Shown: one piece after another, positions 45,281 through 56,452 of the stretch
Position numbering within the stretch: the stretch's first letter is position 1
Layout: each line of letters begins with the position of its first letter
DNA from: Nymphaea colorata
Taxonomy: Eukaryota > Streptophyta > Magnoliopsida > Nymphaeales > Nymphaeaceae
DNA: 64,000 bases
Direction of reading: 5' to 3'
NCBI RefSeq assembly: GCF_008831285.2
Contig: NC_045143.1
Span: 12,761,214-12,825,213 of the forward strand
Position numbers and translations under genes: made by a program
Notes under the pieces: model-generated
What the model saw: only the letters and a program-made list of their open reading frames with translations
Database searches by the model: none
Told to the model about the DNA's origin: nothing

Positions 45281-48200
45281 TCAAATATATCTTAGCCCCA
45301 TATGGGCTACATGTTTTGAAAACAAGTCTTCGGATATTTCCTTGGTTAAGGGATCAGCCACCATATCATTGGTAGGCAAATAATCAACCGAGATCTCATT
45401 TTTCTCAATCATTTCATGAACGTAATGGTATTTCACCATTATATGTTTACTCTTTGAGCTAACAGCTCCATTTTTCATAAGAGATATTGCTGTCTGATTA
45501 TCACAGTACAACTGAACTGGTTCATGATCACGATCTAATTTCAAGTCCTTCAAGATACAACAAAAGTTGTTTGTCAATATTGCAAGCAACATACTCTGCT
45601 TCCTGTGTGTTCTGAGCAACACATCCCTGTTTCTTACAGGACCAGGCTATCGCTCCACTTCCAAAGAGAAAAACATACCCTGAAGTGGATTTACTATCAT
45701 CTTTGCAGCCTGCAAAATCTGCATCGGAATAGCCAACTAAAGTTAGCTCATCTGCTTAATAAGACAATTTCAGTCCTTTTGTTTATTTAATATACCAAAA
45801 AATTCTTTTGACTACTTGCTAATGAGGCCATCTATGATTACTTTGATAACGACTTACCAGACCGATAGGAAAACTTATGTCTGGTCTGGTACAAAACATT
45901 AAATACATCAGACTACCAACCGCTTGTGCATATGGAACATTTAATTTTTGTTGTCCTTCACCAGGACAATCACTCCTGCTTAAGTTTGCTCCTTTAGCTA
46001 CAAGAGTCCCAATTGGTTTGCAGTCTAACATACGAAATTTCTTCAAGATATAATCAATATACCGTTCCTGGCTTAAACTCAGGATTCTTGAGTTTCTATC
46101 TCGAGTGATTTTTATTCCTAATATATAGGATGCTTCACCCAAGTCCTTCATTTCGAAATTTTTGTTCGGCCAAGTCTTCGTTTTTACAATCATGTCGTTA
46201 TCATTTCCTGTTAGTAATATGTCATCAACATATAATAATAGAATACAGAAAAGGCTCCCACTTTTCCAAACATACACACAATGGTCTAATTGGTTTGCAA
46301 CAAACCCAAGTTTTGTAATTGCTTTGTGAAAAGCAAAATACCACTGTCTAGGGGACTGTTTCAGTCCATACAACGATTTACTCAACTTGTACACTTTGTC
46401 TTCTTTTTCCTTGATGACATATCCCTGTGGTTGAGTCATATATATAGTTTCCTTCAACTCACCATTCAGAAAAGCAGTCTTTACATTCATCTGACAAATA
46501 TCCAAGTCATAGAATGCCGCGATAGCCAAAATTATTCTGATTGATGCAAACTTTGCAACCGGCGAATAAGTCTCTGAGTAATCAATTCCTTCCTTTTGGG
46601 AAAAACCTTTCGCTACCAGTCTGGCTTTGAATTTTTCGACTGATCCGTCAGCTTTATACTTCTTCCTTAGTACCCATTTACATCCAATGGGTTTTCTATC
46701 ATTAGGAAGATCTACTAATTCCCAGACTTTATTATTTTCTATGGATTCAATTTCTTCATCCATAGCATTCACCCAATCCGACGATTCATGCGAGCTAATG
46801 GCTTCATCATATGTCAGATTGTCAGACATTTCGTCAATATCTGCTAAATAGCATAGCTCCTCTGCCAGATATACATAATAATCATTCAAATATGAAGGAG
46901 GAGCTCTAGGTCTTTTGTGACCTGATAACGTCTGAGATGACGAGGTATTCATATTAGTTGGTTCATTGCCTAACTGATCTTCAGTCGGTTCATTTCCTGA
47001 CTGTTCCTCAGATGATTCCCGCTCAGTTTGTTCATTGCCAAACTGACCTCCAGTCGGTTCATTACCAGAGTGACTTCCAGTCGGTTCATTACCAGACTGA
47101 CTTCCAGTCGGTTCATTACCAGACTGTTCATCTGAATAAATCAGATCATTCAGTGTATCATTTCGATATTCCACTGGATCATAATCTTTATTATTGAGTT
47201 CTTCTTTGAACTCTACATCTCTGCTTTCTATAAGTCCCATAGATGAATTATATAATCTGTAACCCTTGGATCCTTTTGGGTATCCAATAAATATACATCT
47301 CACTGATCTGTTATCTAGTTTATCCAGTTTTGGATCTAGAATTTTCACGTGTGCTACAGATCTCCATCTCCTTAAATATCTCAGATCTGGTTTTACACCA
47401 GTTCATCTTTCATAAGGAGTGGTTGGGACTGCTTTGCAGAGCACTCGGTTTATTGTATACATAGCTGTTAACACAGCTTCTCCCCAAAATACTTTTGGTA
47501 ATTGTGCTCCTGCCAACATGGATCTCACTATGTTCAAGAGGGTTCTGTTACACCTCTCAGCCACACCATTTTGTTGTAGTGTCCTAGTTATTGTCTTTTG
47601 CCTATTAATTCCGAGGTCTTTGCAATATTCGAGGAATTCACTAGAAGTGTATTCTCCTCCTCGATCAGACCTTATGATTTTGATATTTCTTCCAAGTTGT
47701 CTCTCGACTTCAGATTTGTATTCCTTGAATTTCTCAAGTGCTTCTGATTTATATCTGATTAAGTATATGTAACCAAATCTTGAGAAGTCGTCAATAAATG
47801 TTATGAAATATAACTAGCCACTGTGAGTTTGGATTCTGAAAGGTCCACAGATATCAGTATGAATTATCTCTAATAATTCGGTGGCACGAATTACTTCAGA
47901 CGAAAATGGTTTCCTTGTCATTTTTTCGTATACACATGACTCGCATTTCGCAAAATCATTTATATTTATGTCAGGTATTAAACCTTGTTGTGCTAGAGTC
48001 TGCATCTTTTTTATGCTTATATGGCTTAATCTTTCATGCCATAAGTTTACATTCACAATCATTGCACAATCAAAATAAGCAGAACTTGAAGCTTCATTCA
48101 TGTCATTCAGTTTGAACATACCATGTTCTTTTACAAATTTTTCACCAAACATGAACCTTCCATGTTTTCCGACTGTTACTTTTCCTGGAATAAAACGTAC

Positions 48201-49388
48201 TTCAAAACCTTTTCCAGTCAGTGCGGGAACAGACACTAGATTCCTCCTCATGGAAGGGACATACAAAACCTCGTTAAGTACAACACTTGTACCCCCAACA
48301 TTTAGACGATATGCCCCAATTCCCATGACATCACAATAAGAGTTGTTTCCCATATAGACCTTGTGGGTTCTCAGACTCAGATTTTCCATGTGAATCACTC
48401 CTTATTTTGTCTTTGCAATGTGACGAGTAGCTCCCGAATCAACCCACCATCCAGTTAGATCTTCATCTGCAAACAGACATTCTGACACGACACAGATGAC
48501 TTCTCTGTCAGAGTCCCCTTGAGGCTTCCTTCTGTTGTAGTTGCCTTGACCATTGCTGTTTTTCTTACTCAGAAATTTTGTCATGCAGTTCTTCTTTATA
48601 TGTCCAGGTTTTCCGCATCTGTAGCATTTCACTACAGTTCTTTGAGATTTCTTAGTACCTGCATAACTGCCATTGAACTTGCCATCGTTTCGATTTTTAA
48701 ATTGTTTTGGTTTTACAGGCACATGACTACCAGCAGGTTTTTCCTGGACTGTCATCAATTCTGTTCTATTTCTTTTGGTCAGACATTGTTGCTGTAGAGC
48801 TAACTGTATAGGAAGCTTTTCTAAAGTAAGAGTATCAAATTGAACACTCAAAGCAGTAACTGCCATATCCCAAGAAGGAGTTAGGCTGTTCAGAATTGTA
48901 CTTATATGCATATTGTCAGATATGACATTCCCCACAACGGCTAAATCTTTAGCCATGACCAACATCTTATTAACATGGTCCATTACATTGTCTGACTCTT
49001 TCATCGTATAGGAATTGTACTGTTCTTGCAGTAACTGAATGTGCATAGCAGTCATGGTGTTGTATTTAGAAGCGATAGTATCAAACATATCCTTGGCAGT
49101 TGGACAATCCTCAAAGACTCTAATTTGATCATCTTCCATGAAAGCTAACATGATAGTTTTAGCCATTAAATCATCAGAAGTAAATGACTCATATGCCTTT
49201 TTCTCTTCATCTGTAGGTTTGTCTCCTAAAGCAGGAAAAGGCTCGTTGATCACATAAATGAGTCTTTCTAAAGTCAAGGCCAACATTATTCTGCGTTTCC
49301 ATGCATGGAAATTTGTCCCATTTAATTTCTCAGTCTTAGCTAATTCAGAAGCTCTGACTCTTGATGTCATTTCTAAATTAATTTTCAT
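45281..49388 (-). pseudogene. Copia E4 gag-pol, one frame with few stops
   Basis: Gag (ATG at 49388) has the UBN2 start (LNGTNFHAWKRRIMLAL), a CCHC knuckle (C-YR-C-GKPG-H-IKKN-C) and the protease site WWVDSGATRH. The same frame continues after a TAA (48402-48404) into the pre-integrase segment (LWHERLSHISIKKMQ) and the integrase zinc and core start (HTDICGPF). After a TAG (47814-47816) it reaches the remaining core. After a TGA (47403-47405) it enters the integrase tail and a complete reverse transcriptase with LLYVDDILLTGN. More stops (first TAG 45819-45821) and one frameshift near 45560 interrupt RNase H, which still shows YSDADFAGC, LYCDNQTAISL and ADPLTKEI. The reverse transcriptase palm looks complete. 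Point decay, not deletion, has inactivated it. Confidence 0.9.
46956..47129 (-). repeat. 30-bp minisatellite inside E4 pol
   Basis: Between the integrase tail and reverse transcriptase the protein has five to six copies of an SGNEPTG(S/G)(Q/H)-type unit of 10 residues. The first copies are nearly identical in DNA (period 30 bp) and the later ones diverged. The linker in other copia elements is acidic but not usually so repetitive. Confidence 0.85.
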
Positions 49389-50065
49389 GGCAAGTTAAGA
49401 ACAACAATAGCAAAAGGAAATAAAATTTACAATAAATATCACATCAAGAGGTCTTAAAATAAATATTCTAGAGCATGTACATTAATCTCAAACAACATTC
49501 TAAAATAAAATTTAGAACAAGAAGAGTATAGATTAAATTTAATACGTACATAACTCTTTTCAGAGTTATTTTCATTTTCAGAACCCTCTTTCTCCACTGT
49601 TTAACAAGCTAGAGGGTGCCATACGAAATTTTTGCATAAGAGCAAGGTTTTCCACTAAAATTGCTAAATAATTTTTTCGGAACCCCTTATAGCAATTTAT
49701 AATAACTCTGATGCTCCCCACAAGCAATTTCTAATAAAGTTTCAGGTTTTTGATGAAAATAACTTTCGCAAGCCTCTTTTGGAAGAGTTTTTCAGCAAAA
49801 ATGTTGCGACTTTCATTTACAAAATTTTTAACAGCGTTTTTGAAAAAAACGTCTAAATGGTGGACTGTATTTGTAATTTTCAGAATATTGCTATAAATAC
49901 CCTTCCGAACCATTTTTTTTCATTTCTTCGTTTGCTTTCTCTCTCCTCGCGGGAGCTTCTCTCTCCTAGGGTTAGCCCGATGCACTTCCGCCGCTGCCTC
50001 TAAAGGTTTTCTTCCACCGTCGCCGTTCCTCTTCCCGTTTTCCTCTACTTTTGAGATCGCACAAC

Positions 50066-50081
50066 CTGGCTCTGATACCAT
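50066..50081 (-). other. Primer-binding site of copia E4
   Basis: Minus-strand TGGTATCAGAGCCAGG starts one base after the end of the 5' LTR and is the standard tRNA-Met-type plant copia primer site. Confidence 0.9.
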
Positions 50082-50441
50082 TGATAGAGTAACTTCAATT
50101 TCAGCGGAAGTTGAGAGTTTTCGAGTGTTGTCGCCTACGCAGTGAGTGTCCCCTGTGGAAAACGGCAGAGCAAAAACAGAGGAGAAGAAGAAGAAGAAGA
50201 AGAAGCACACTTCAATAAGTTAGATTTTTGGGGTTTTCTTCCAAGGAGCTTCTCACGGATTAATTGATCTCGAGAGTTTGCTAGGAATATAAATCCCAGC
50301 CCCTTAGGTTTTCCCCAAACCCTAGCTGCGGTTACTTGGGAGATTTCTTAGGAGATATTTTAGGAACACTTTAAATGAAATCTAGTAACTGATTTGCAGT
50401 TACTAGATATCCGGATAGGGCTCAGTGGCCACTATCCAACA
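50082..50441 (-). repeat. 5' LTR of copia E4
   Basis: The 360-bp LTR reads TGTTGGATAG...CTCTATCA on the minus strand, with GTGGT following at 50442-50446. Confidence 0.95.
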
Positions 50442-51495
50442 GTGGTGAGGTCATTCGGGAGGTGGATGAGAAGGGTGATTGGCTAGATGGAAGAAGCGTA
50501 GGGCCAATCTATGAGATGGAGGTTTGTCGTGGAGCAATATCGCAAACATAAAATATGGAGATAAAGGTAGATGGGGAATGACAAGACCAGAGGCCTGATT
50601 GATGGGAGACGACCCAAGGCAAGGATAATGGCAAACGAGTGGACAAGGGAAGGAGTCACTCTTGGGCTCAGATAGTCGACCATGGAGACAGTGTGATGAT
50701 GCCTGATATTCCCAAGCTCAAGCACGCGATGGTGAATGGTAAGAAGACGCTAATAGTCTCAGCAGAAACTCATGACACGATGAAAGAACTATTTGAATAT
50801 AGTACTGTGCTGGCTAGGAAAATAATGGGTAGCAGGAAAGATGCTTGTCGGCAACCATTGGAGACCGGCCATGCTTGTGTTGGTGGAAGCAATGAATCTA
50901 GTATGTCTTTAACTTTGCCTTCTAAATTTACTGGTTCAATGTTGGATTCCCAATTTCTTTAGGGATTTTGTGGAAATGTTGGGGGCTTGGTATGTTACTA
51001 TGGAAGCTTTCAAAAAGGAATTATCCATCTTTAGTTTTGGATGCATCCTTGTGGAGGTCCCACTAAGTTTCATCCCAGTTCCTAAAGTGGAGGTAGAGCT
51101 GGCCCCAAGGCAAGTAATTGCATTAAAGGTATAGTGCAAGGCATACAATACTCTTCTCACTACGGCTCAACAGATGAGGAAGACAATTGGGAGTCTCCTA
51201 TAGATGCTTTTCCCTCCCCCTATCCTCAAGGATTAAATTGAGCCTAGGAGAGGACATGCTGGAAAGGAGATGCTCGTTAGCACCATTGAAGAAGAACAAA
51301 AGGTCCATGATGAGTAGGGATAGAAAGTGTGATCCGAACTGCAAAGCTACCAGTGCCTTTAAGCATAAACCAGGCAATGGAGGCTCCTCAACACCTCTCT
51401 CAAAATCAAGTGCTAACTATATGCCTGATTATGAGAGTGTGCATGAGGACCTTGTGGTGACTCATGAAGAATTAATAGAGGCTCAAGAGGCTTAA
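50442..51495 (+). pseudogene. Decayed LINE-like ORF1 (DUF4283-type), unsure
   Basis: Plus-strand frames just right of E4 read coding-like. HSWAQIVDHGD near 50656 is followed by KKTLIVSAETHDTMKEL and LARKIMG. A frame from about 50980 has GAWYVTMEAFKKELSIFSFG and ILVEVPLSFIPVPKVEVELA with one stop. The frame 51187-51495 is basic and then acidic. An S-W-A start, then a G-K-x-x-I-V core, then an I-L-V-E-V-x-L segment resembles ORF1 proteins of plant L1-type LINEs. No endonuclease or reverse transcriptase follows. A decayed host gene or another element type cannot be excluded. Confidence 0.45.
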
Positions 51496-54106
51496 TATAG
51501 TAGCCTGATGTTTACATGCAAAATTTTGCAAGTTTGCCCATGATCATTTGTATGAGAGAATTTCAAAAATATACTCACTTCTTTATCTCTTGTGAGAAAT
51601 TATGAGAGATAGGACCTATCATATCGGTACAAGATCTGACCATTCTTAACACATTTATCAAGAGTAATCAGATCAAGGACTAGGCTAGATGTTTCAGATT
51701 ACGAGTTATGATTGTCATCCAAATAGTAACATGTCCTGAAATTGGAAATTGACATTTTGAAAGATCGCCAGAAATTTAAGTACATGAGTTGAAGGAAACT
51801 ACATTTGAAACTCAAGAATGCAGTTCATGATCTGGTTCATCATTGATCCATGCAGTGGTTCCGAGATCTAATATGGATTAATGAAAACTAGGTCCAAGCA
51901 TAGTTGAGATATAGTTTCTAAAGTTTGCTGACATGGATCTAAAGGGATCTATGATTTAAAATCTAAAATATTTAGATCCAAATCTGAATTTAAGAACTAA
52001 TGAAAAATCCAAATTTGTTCTTAGTAATCCAATTTTAATATCTAAATCTAAAGTTTTAAATTAGGGTTTTGGATGTAAGGGTACACTAGGGTTGAGACCT
52101 GAATTTAATTTTGAAATCTAAACTTATAAATTTGATATGTTGATCCTAATAACATATCTGAAATCTAAAATTGAAATTATGATTGAGTCCTATAAGGGCT
52201 AAAACTATTATCCAAATTCTAAGATCTAAGATCCAAAATTCATAGCATCCAAAAATCTGAATTGGAATCCAGTTCTATGTAAGATTAAAAATCATGATCC
52301 AAGTTACTTGCTATCTAGATCTAGGGATCCAAATTAAGATCTCATTTTCTAATCCAGATTCAGTTAGATCCAAATTCAAATATCTAAAATCCAATTTTCA
52401 AGTTCTAGATTACCTGCCTCAGTTCAAAAGGAGATTTAAGTAAACCTAACTAATATCATGGTTTCGATTGGGTCTCAACATGGGTTAGTATTGGGCTCGA
52501 CGTTGAGTGACTAAGGCATTGAGTAAACCTAAAGTGGTTTTAGGTATTTTCAAGTTAGGGTTTAGATCTCAATCATGTTTGAACCTAGTGTTTTGGATAA
52601 CATGTTCAATTTTGAAATTGTGCATTCAAGACTATATTTTTAAAAACTGAGTATCTTTATGAAGGTCAATTAGGTTCAAGTATATGTAAGGACTATTGTC
52701 ACATGCATGTAGCTGGCAACCCGACCTGATTCTCACATAGTCTTAATTTATATTGCATGATTTGAAATTTAATGCATGATGCAAAGCAAAAGCAAACTAT
52801 ATGATTGCACATCAAACATTACAGAACGTCTAATTATAATGAATTAAAAACTGAATCAATGTGGGCTTCAAGATGGATTGAGAGTACACATGCAAGAACC
52901 ATTGTCTTGAGGCATGTGTTGAGGTAGCTCAAATTCCTTAGTGAATTCAAATGCAAATTTGAAATAAAATGAGCATTATAGTATTAAAAATAAGCACAGC
53001 ATGCATAATAAAGAAAATAAACATAGCACGTTAAATTAAGATTTGCAATCCTCGACATATTAGACTATGTTTAGAATAGAAGAGAAATCACAACTAGATA
53101 CTAAAATTAGATTGAACTTAGGCTAGCAAGCTCAAACATAAAATTTGGCCATGTTTGAAAAACAAGACAAAATGACTCGGGATCTGTCCTTGACCAAATC
53201 AAAAACTAGGTTAACCATGTTAGCTTGATACAAAATTAGGTAGAAAGCTTCTCTACACATGGGACAATCAACTCCAAGTGATAGATTTGAAAAACCTTTT
53301 AAGATTTAAAAGATGTAGACAGAAAACCTATGACAGAAATTTGAAATTACAAAAACAGAGTGTAAAAAGGGTTAAAGAGGTACATCTGTTCTTGCTAAAG
53401 ACCCTACCAAATCAACTGGGATTGATCTGAAAATAGGCTTTTAGACTATCAGCATAACACAAAGTCAACAAGATCTTACAGATCATAAAAATATACATGG
53501 GACAAAAGTTTTGACTATGAAAACTTAGATAAAAAATATGAACGATAGAAAATAACAAAAATAGTATTCACTTCATAACTCCAGACCACATTTGGAATGA
53601 TGAAAAACATATCAAACTAACTCAGTTTTTCTAAAACTTGGTTTGTAGATTTTCTACATAACAAAAAAGCAACAAAAATTGAAAATTTTGAAAAATATTC
53701 AATGGACAGAGAAATGATATCACAAAGTTGGAGAAAAATATGATTCTTTAGAATTATGTAAAAAGTTGTAGAAAAATAGTTTTGGCCAAATCACCTAACT
53801 TAATGGACCTAGAATTGGCTGAAATTTGATGAAAAAAAAAAAGATACATACAACTAACTTTTAGCTTTTATATAATGCAAATCAGAGTTTCAATCAACTA
53901 TTATGAACTTCCTAATTCAGACAAATTTTAGAACCTGCTTTTTGCAGTTGGAAAGTTGTAGAAAACAAACTTTAGAAGAACGACTAAATGTAGGACCAAA
54001 TGGCTTAGAATTTAATAAACTTGGGAAAAAACCAACTAGACATCTTTTTATGGATTGTCAATACGATTTCTAATTAAAGAGATGTAGCTTTTCAACTGCA
54101 TATATG
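51496..54106. other. AT-rich intergenic DNA upstream of the AP2 gene
   Basis: No gene is recognised. The 51950-52450 part is a low-complexity mixture of AATCTAAATCC-like words without a fixed period. No frame above about 100 codons with a recognisable domain was found. Confidence 0.5.
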
Positions 54107-54397
54107 TGTGTGTGTGTGTTCACCCAACTCCATACGTGGTCTGCTTTCTCACCTAAATACTGATTTTAGTATTTCTATGAGAGAGAGGGAGAGTGGTGGG
54201 ATATTTTACCCTTCTTTTCACGAGCGCTTAATCGTGATCATCACTGGCCACTTCCCACGGTGGTCTAAGCTCAAACGCTTGAATCCTTCTGATACAGTAT
54301 CAACGTTAAACCAGCAGGGTTTACCGTTTTTCATCATCACAGGCACATTAATCATCACCAGTCTGAGGTCGAAACCCCATCTCTCACTCTATTTACA
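54107..54397 (+). promoter_or_regulatory. Proximal upstream region of the AP2 gene
   Basis: A short TG microsatellite (54106-54120) begins this 290-bp stretch. It is less AT-rich than the sequence upstream and probably holds the 5' UTR. The frame 54108-54410 overlaps the true start and shows no domain. No convincing TATA box was identified. Confidence 0.35.
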
Positions 54398-56402
54398 ATG
54401 GGCTCCATAAATAACAGCTGGTTTGGCTTCTCTCTCTCCCCTTCCCGCCCACTGCCTTCACCCCAAATGCAACAGCAGCAGCAGCAGAACCATCCTTGTG
54501 TAGGGTTTCAAACTAATAACCAGGATGGCCAAGACGTCTGCTTTACTTTGGCCCAAGGGAGAGAATCAGACAGCAATCCGCTTGAGATCATCAGTTCTGC
54601 TACTACAAATCAAGGTGTGTATTGTCTCTTCCATTTATCAAGTTTAGACTCTCTCGCGGCAAGTTTTATTGGCAGTATTCTAAAATATGTGAGACATGCA
54701 GCCTGGAGCTTGCAGTCATTGGAAGGAAGAGCGCATTGCACCACTACCATCGACTCAGCAGGCAATTTTTCCGCCGAGAGCCCCAAACTGGAGGATTTTC
54801 TTGGCACCGGGAAGGTGGCCGGAGATCCGGTGGGCTACCACAATGGAGGCTTTGAGTTGGTGCCTAGTGAGAGCTCAAGCGACCGGAGCTCCATCGGCTT
54901 CCCAGCGAATATAGATGGGTGGATGATGAACCAGGCCGCCTCGAGCTCGAATGCAACCGGCGGAGAGGGATTGTCTAATTTTCAGGCACTCACGCTTTCG
55001 GTTGGTGCTGGAAACTTGCCGTCGAGCTCTCAGGCAATCGTGATGGCTGCCGGAAGTAGGCAGGTGGATGCCACTACAGGGAGTCCTTCCTGCGATACCA
55101 CGGACACAAGAAAGGCCATCGATACCTTTGGCCAAAGAACTTCAATTTACCGGGGAGTGACCAGGTTCAGATTATTTATCTATTGAGATGATCATTGCGA
55201 CCTTTAAACAGGAATTTGTCCATTATCACTAATCATAACAGCATTTTCGCCAGGAGTACTCTTGTGTTGATCATTCTGATTCTTTTCAGTTTCTCATGTT
55301 TGTCTTCTTTAGATATTACTGACCATGCATTTGATTTGACCATATTGTTGTGATCTCTCTTTATTTCCCTTTTGAGTAGAGGGATCTACCTTTGTGTGAC
55401 ATTTTTTTCAGTTTTCTCTATTAAATGTTGGACGGATGGGTTTTTTGTTGAATGGCTGGTGCAGGCACAGATGGACAGGGAGGTATGAAGCTCATCTTTG
55501 GGATAATAGTTGCCGGAGGGAGGGGCAAACCAGGAAGGGAAGGCAAGGTAAAATCTTCTTATCACACCTCAAATCTGTGGAGCATCTTTTTACGTTATTA
55601 ATGCGATGCTATTACTAACTAAGATTGTGCTTGTTCTGTTCGCATACCCATGGACAACTAAAATCTGCAACATTCCTTCTGGTTCACAGTTTATTTAGGT
55701 GAGTAATGCTTGTCAAATGTTGAAGTTTAAGAATTGCACTGGCAACTGCGGAAATGTCCAATCATAAATCCAAAAGATGGCCCAGATCCTTTTGTATAGA
55801 CGTTTGGCATTGTTTGAGAACATGCATGTTCGTTGCTTTCTAAGATCCATAGCAGAAGGGTGGTTGGTAGTTTGCTGCCTGAAACTTTTCTGCTGTATCT
55901 TGGTGGCAGGTTCCAACAGACATTTTATTCTTTCTCCTTTAGAAGAGATCAAGTATGTGTGTATTAAATGTCGAAAAATAATCTGACCTGCTTTCTTCTC
56001 ACCATCAGATCCTTCTGAAATTGGTTTATTTTTCAATTCCCAAAAATGAAAATGAACAGGGGGCTATGACAAAGAAGAAAAGGCAGCTAGGGCATATGAT
56101 TTGGCTGCTTTAAAGTACTGGGGCCCAACCACCACAACCAATTTCCCGGTATGCTTCCATTTCTTCGAGACCTACTTTAAGTTCATCCTTTTCTTCTTCA
56201 AGTATGTTTCACCGATTTATTAGAGGTTTTTTCTTCTTCAAGTATGTTTCACCGATTTATTAGAGGTTTGTGTGTCTTAGACCGGCAACTATGAGAAAGA
56301 ACTGGAAGAAATGAGGAACATGACTAGGCAAGAATACATTGCATCTCTAAGAAGGTATGCAGTTTATTCTTAGCTTCCCTTTTTCTTTTCCAGTTTACGT
56401 TT

Positions 56403-56452
<50 letters not shown>

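Larger units (their letters stand above)
44760..50441 (-). mobile_element. Ty1/copia retrotransposon E4, nearly intact, exact TSD
   Basis: Both LTRs are present: 44760-45108 is the 3' LTR and 50082-50441 the 5' LTR on the minus strand. They are flanked by an exact GTGGT duplication (44755-44759 and 50442-50446). On the minus strand the 5' LTR begins TGTTGGATAGTGGCC and ends CTCTATCA. One base later comes the primer site TGGTATCAGAGCCAGG, and a purine tract (AAGTGGGAGA) precedes the 3' LTR. By eye the LTRs differ at about nine substitutions plus short gaps, so the insertion is fairly recent. Gag-pol is in one frame through reverse transcriptase with isolated stops only. It interrupts a LINE-like remnant. 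Confidence 0.95.

Noticed and set aside
54623-54628. TGTCTC auxin-response-like word in the first AP2 intron
   Set aside because: A single six-base match is expected by chance and has no spaced partner.
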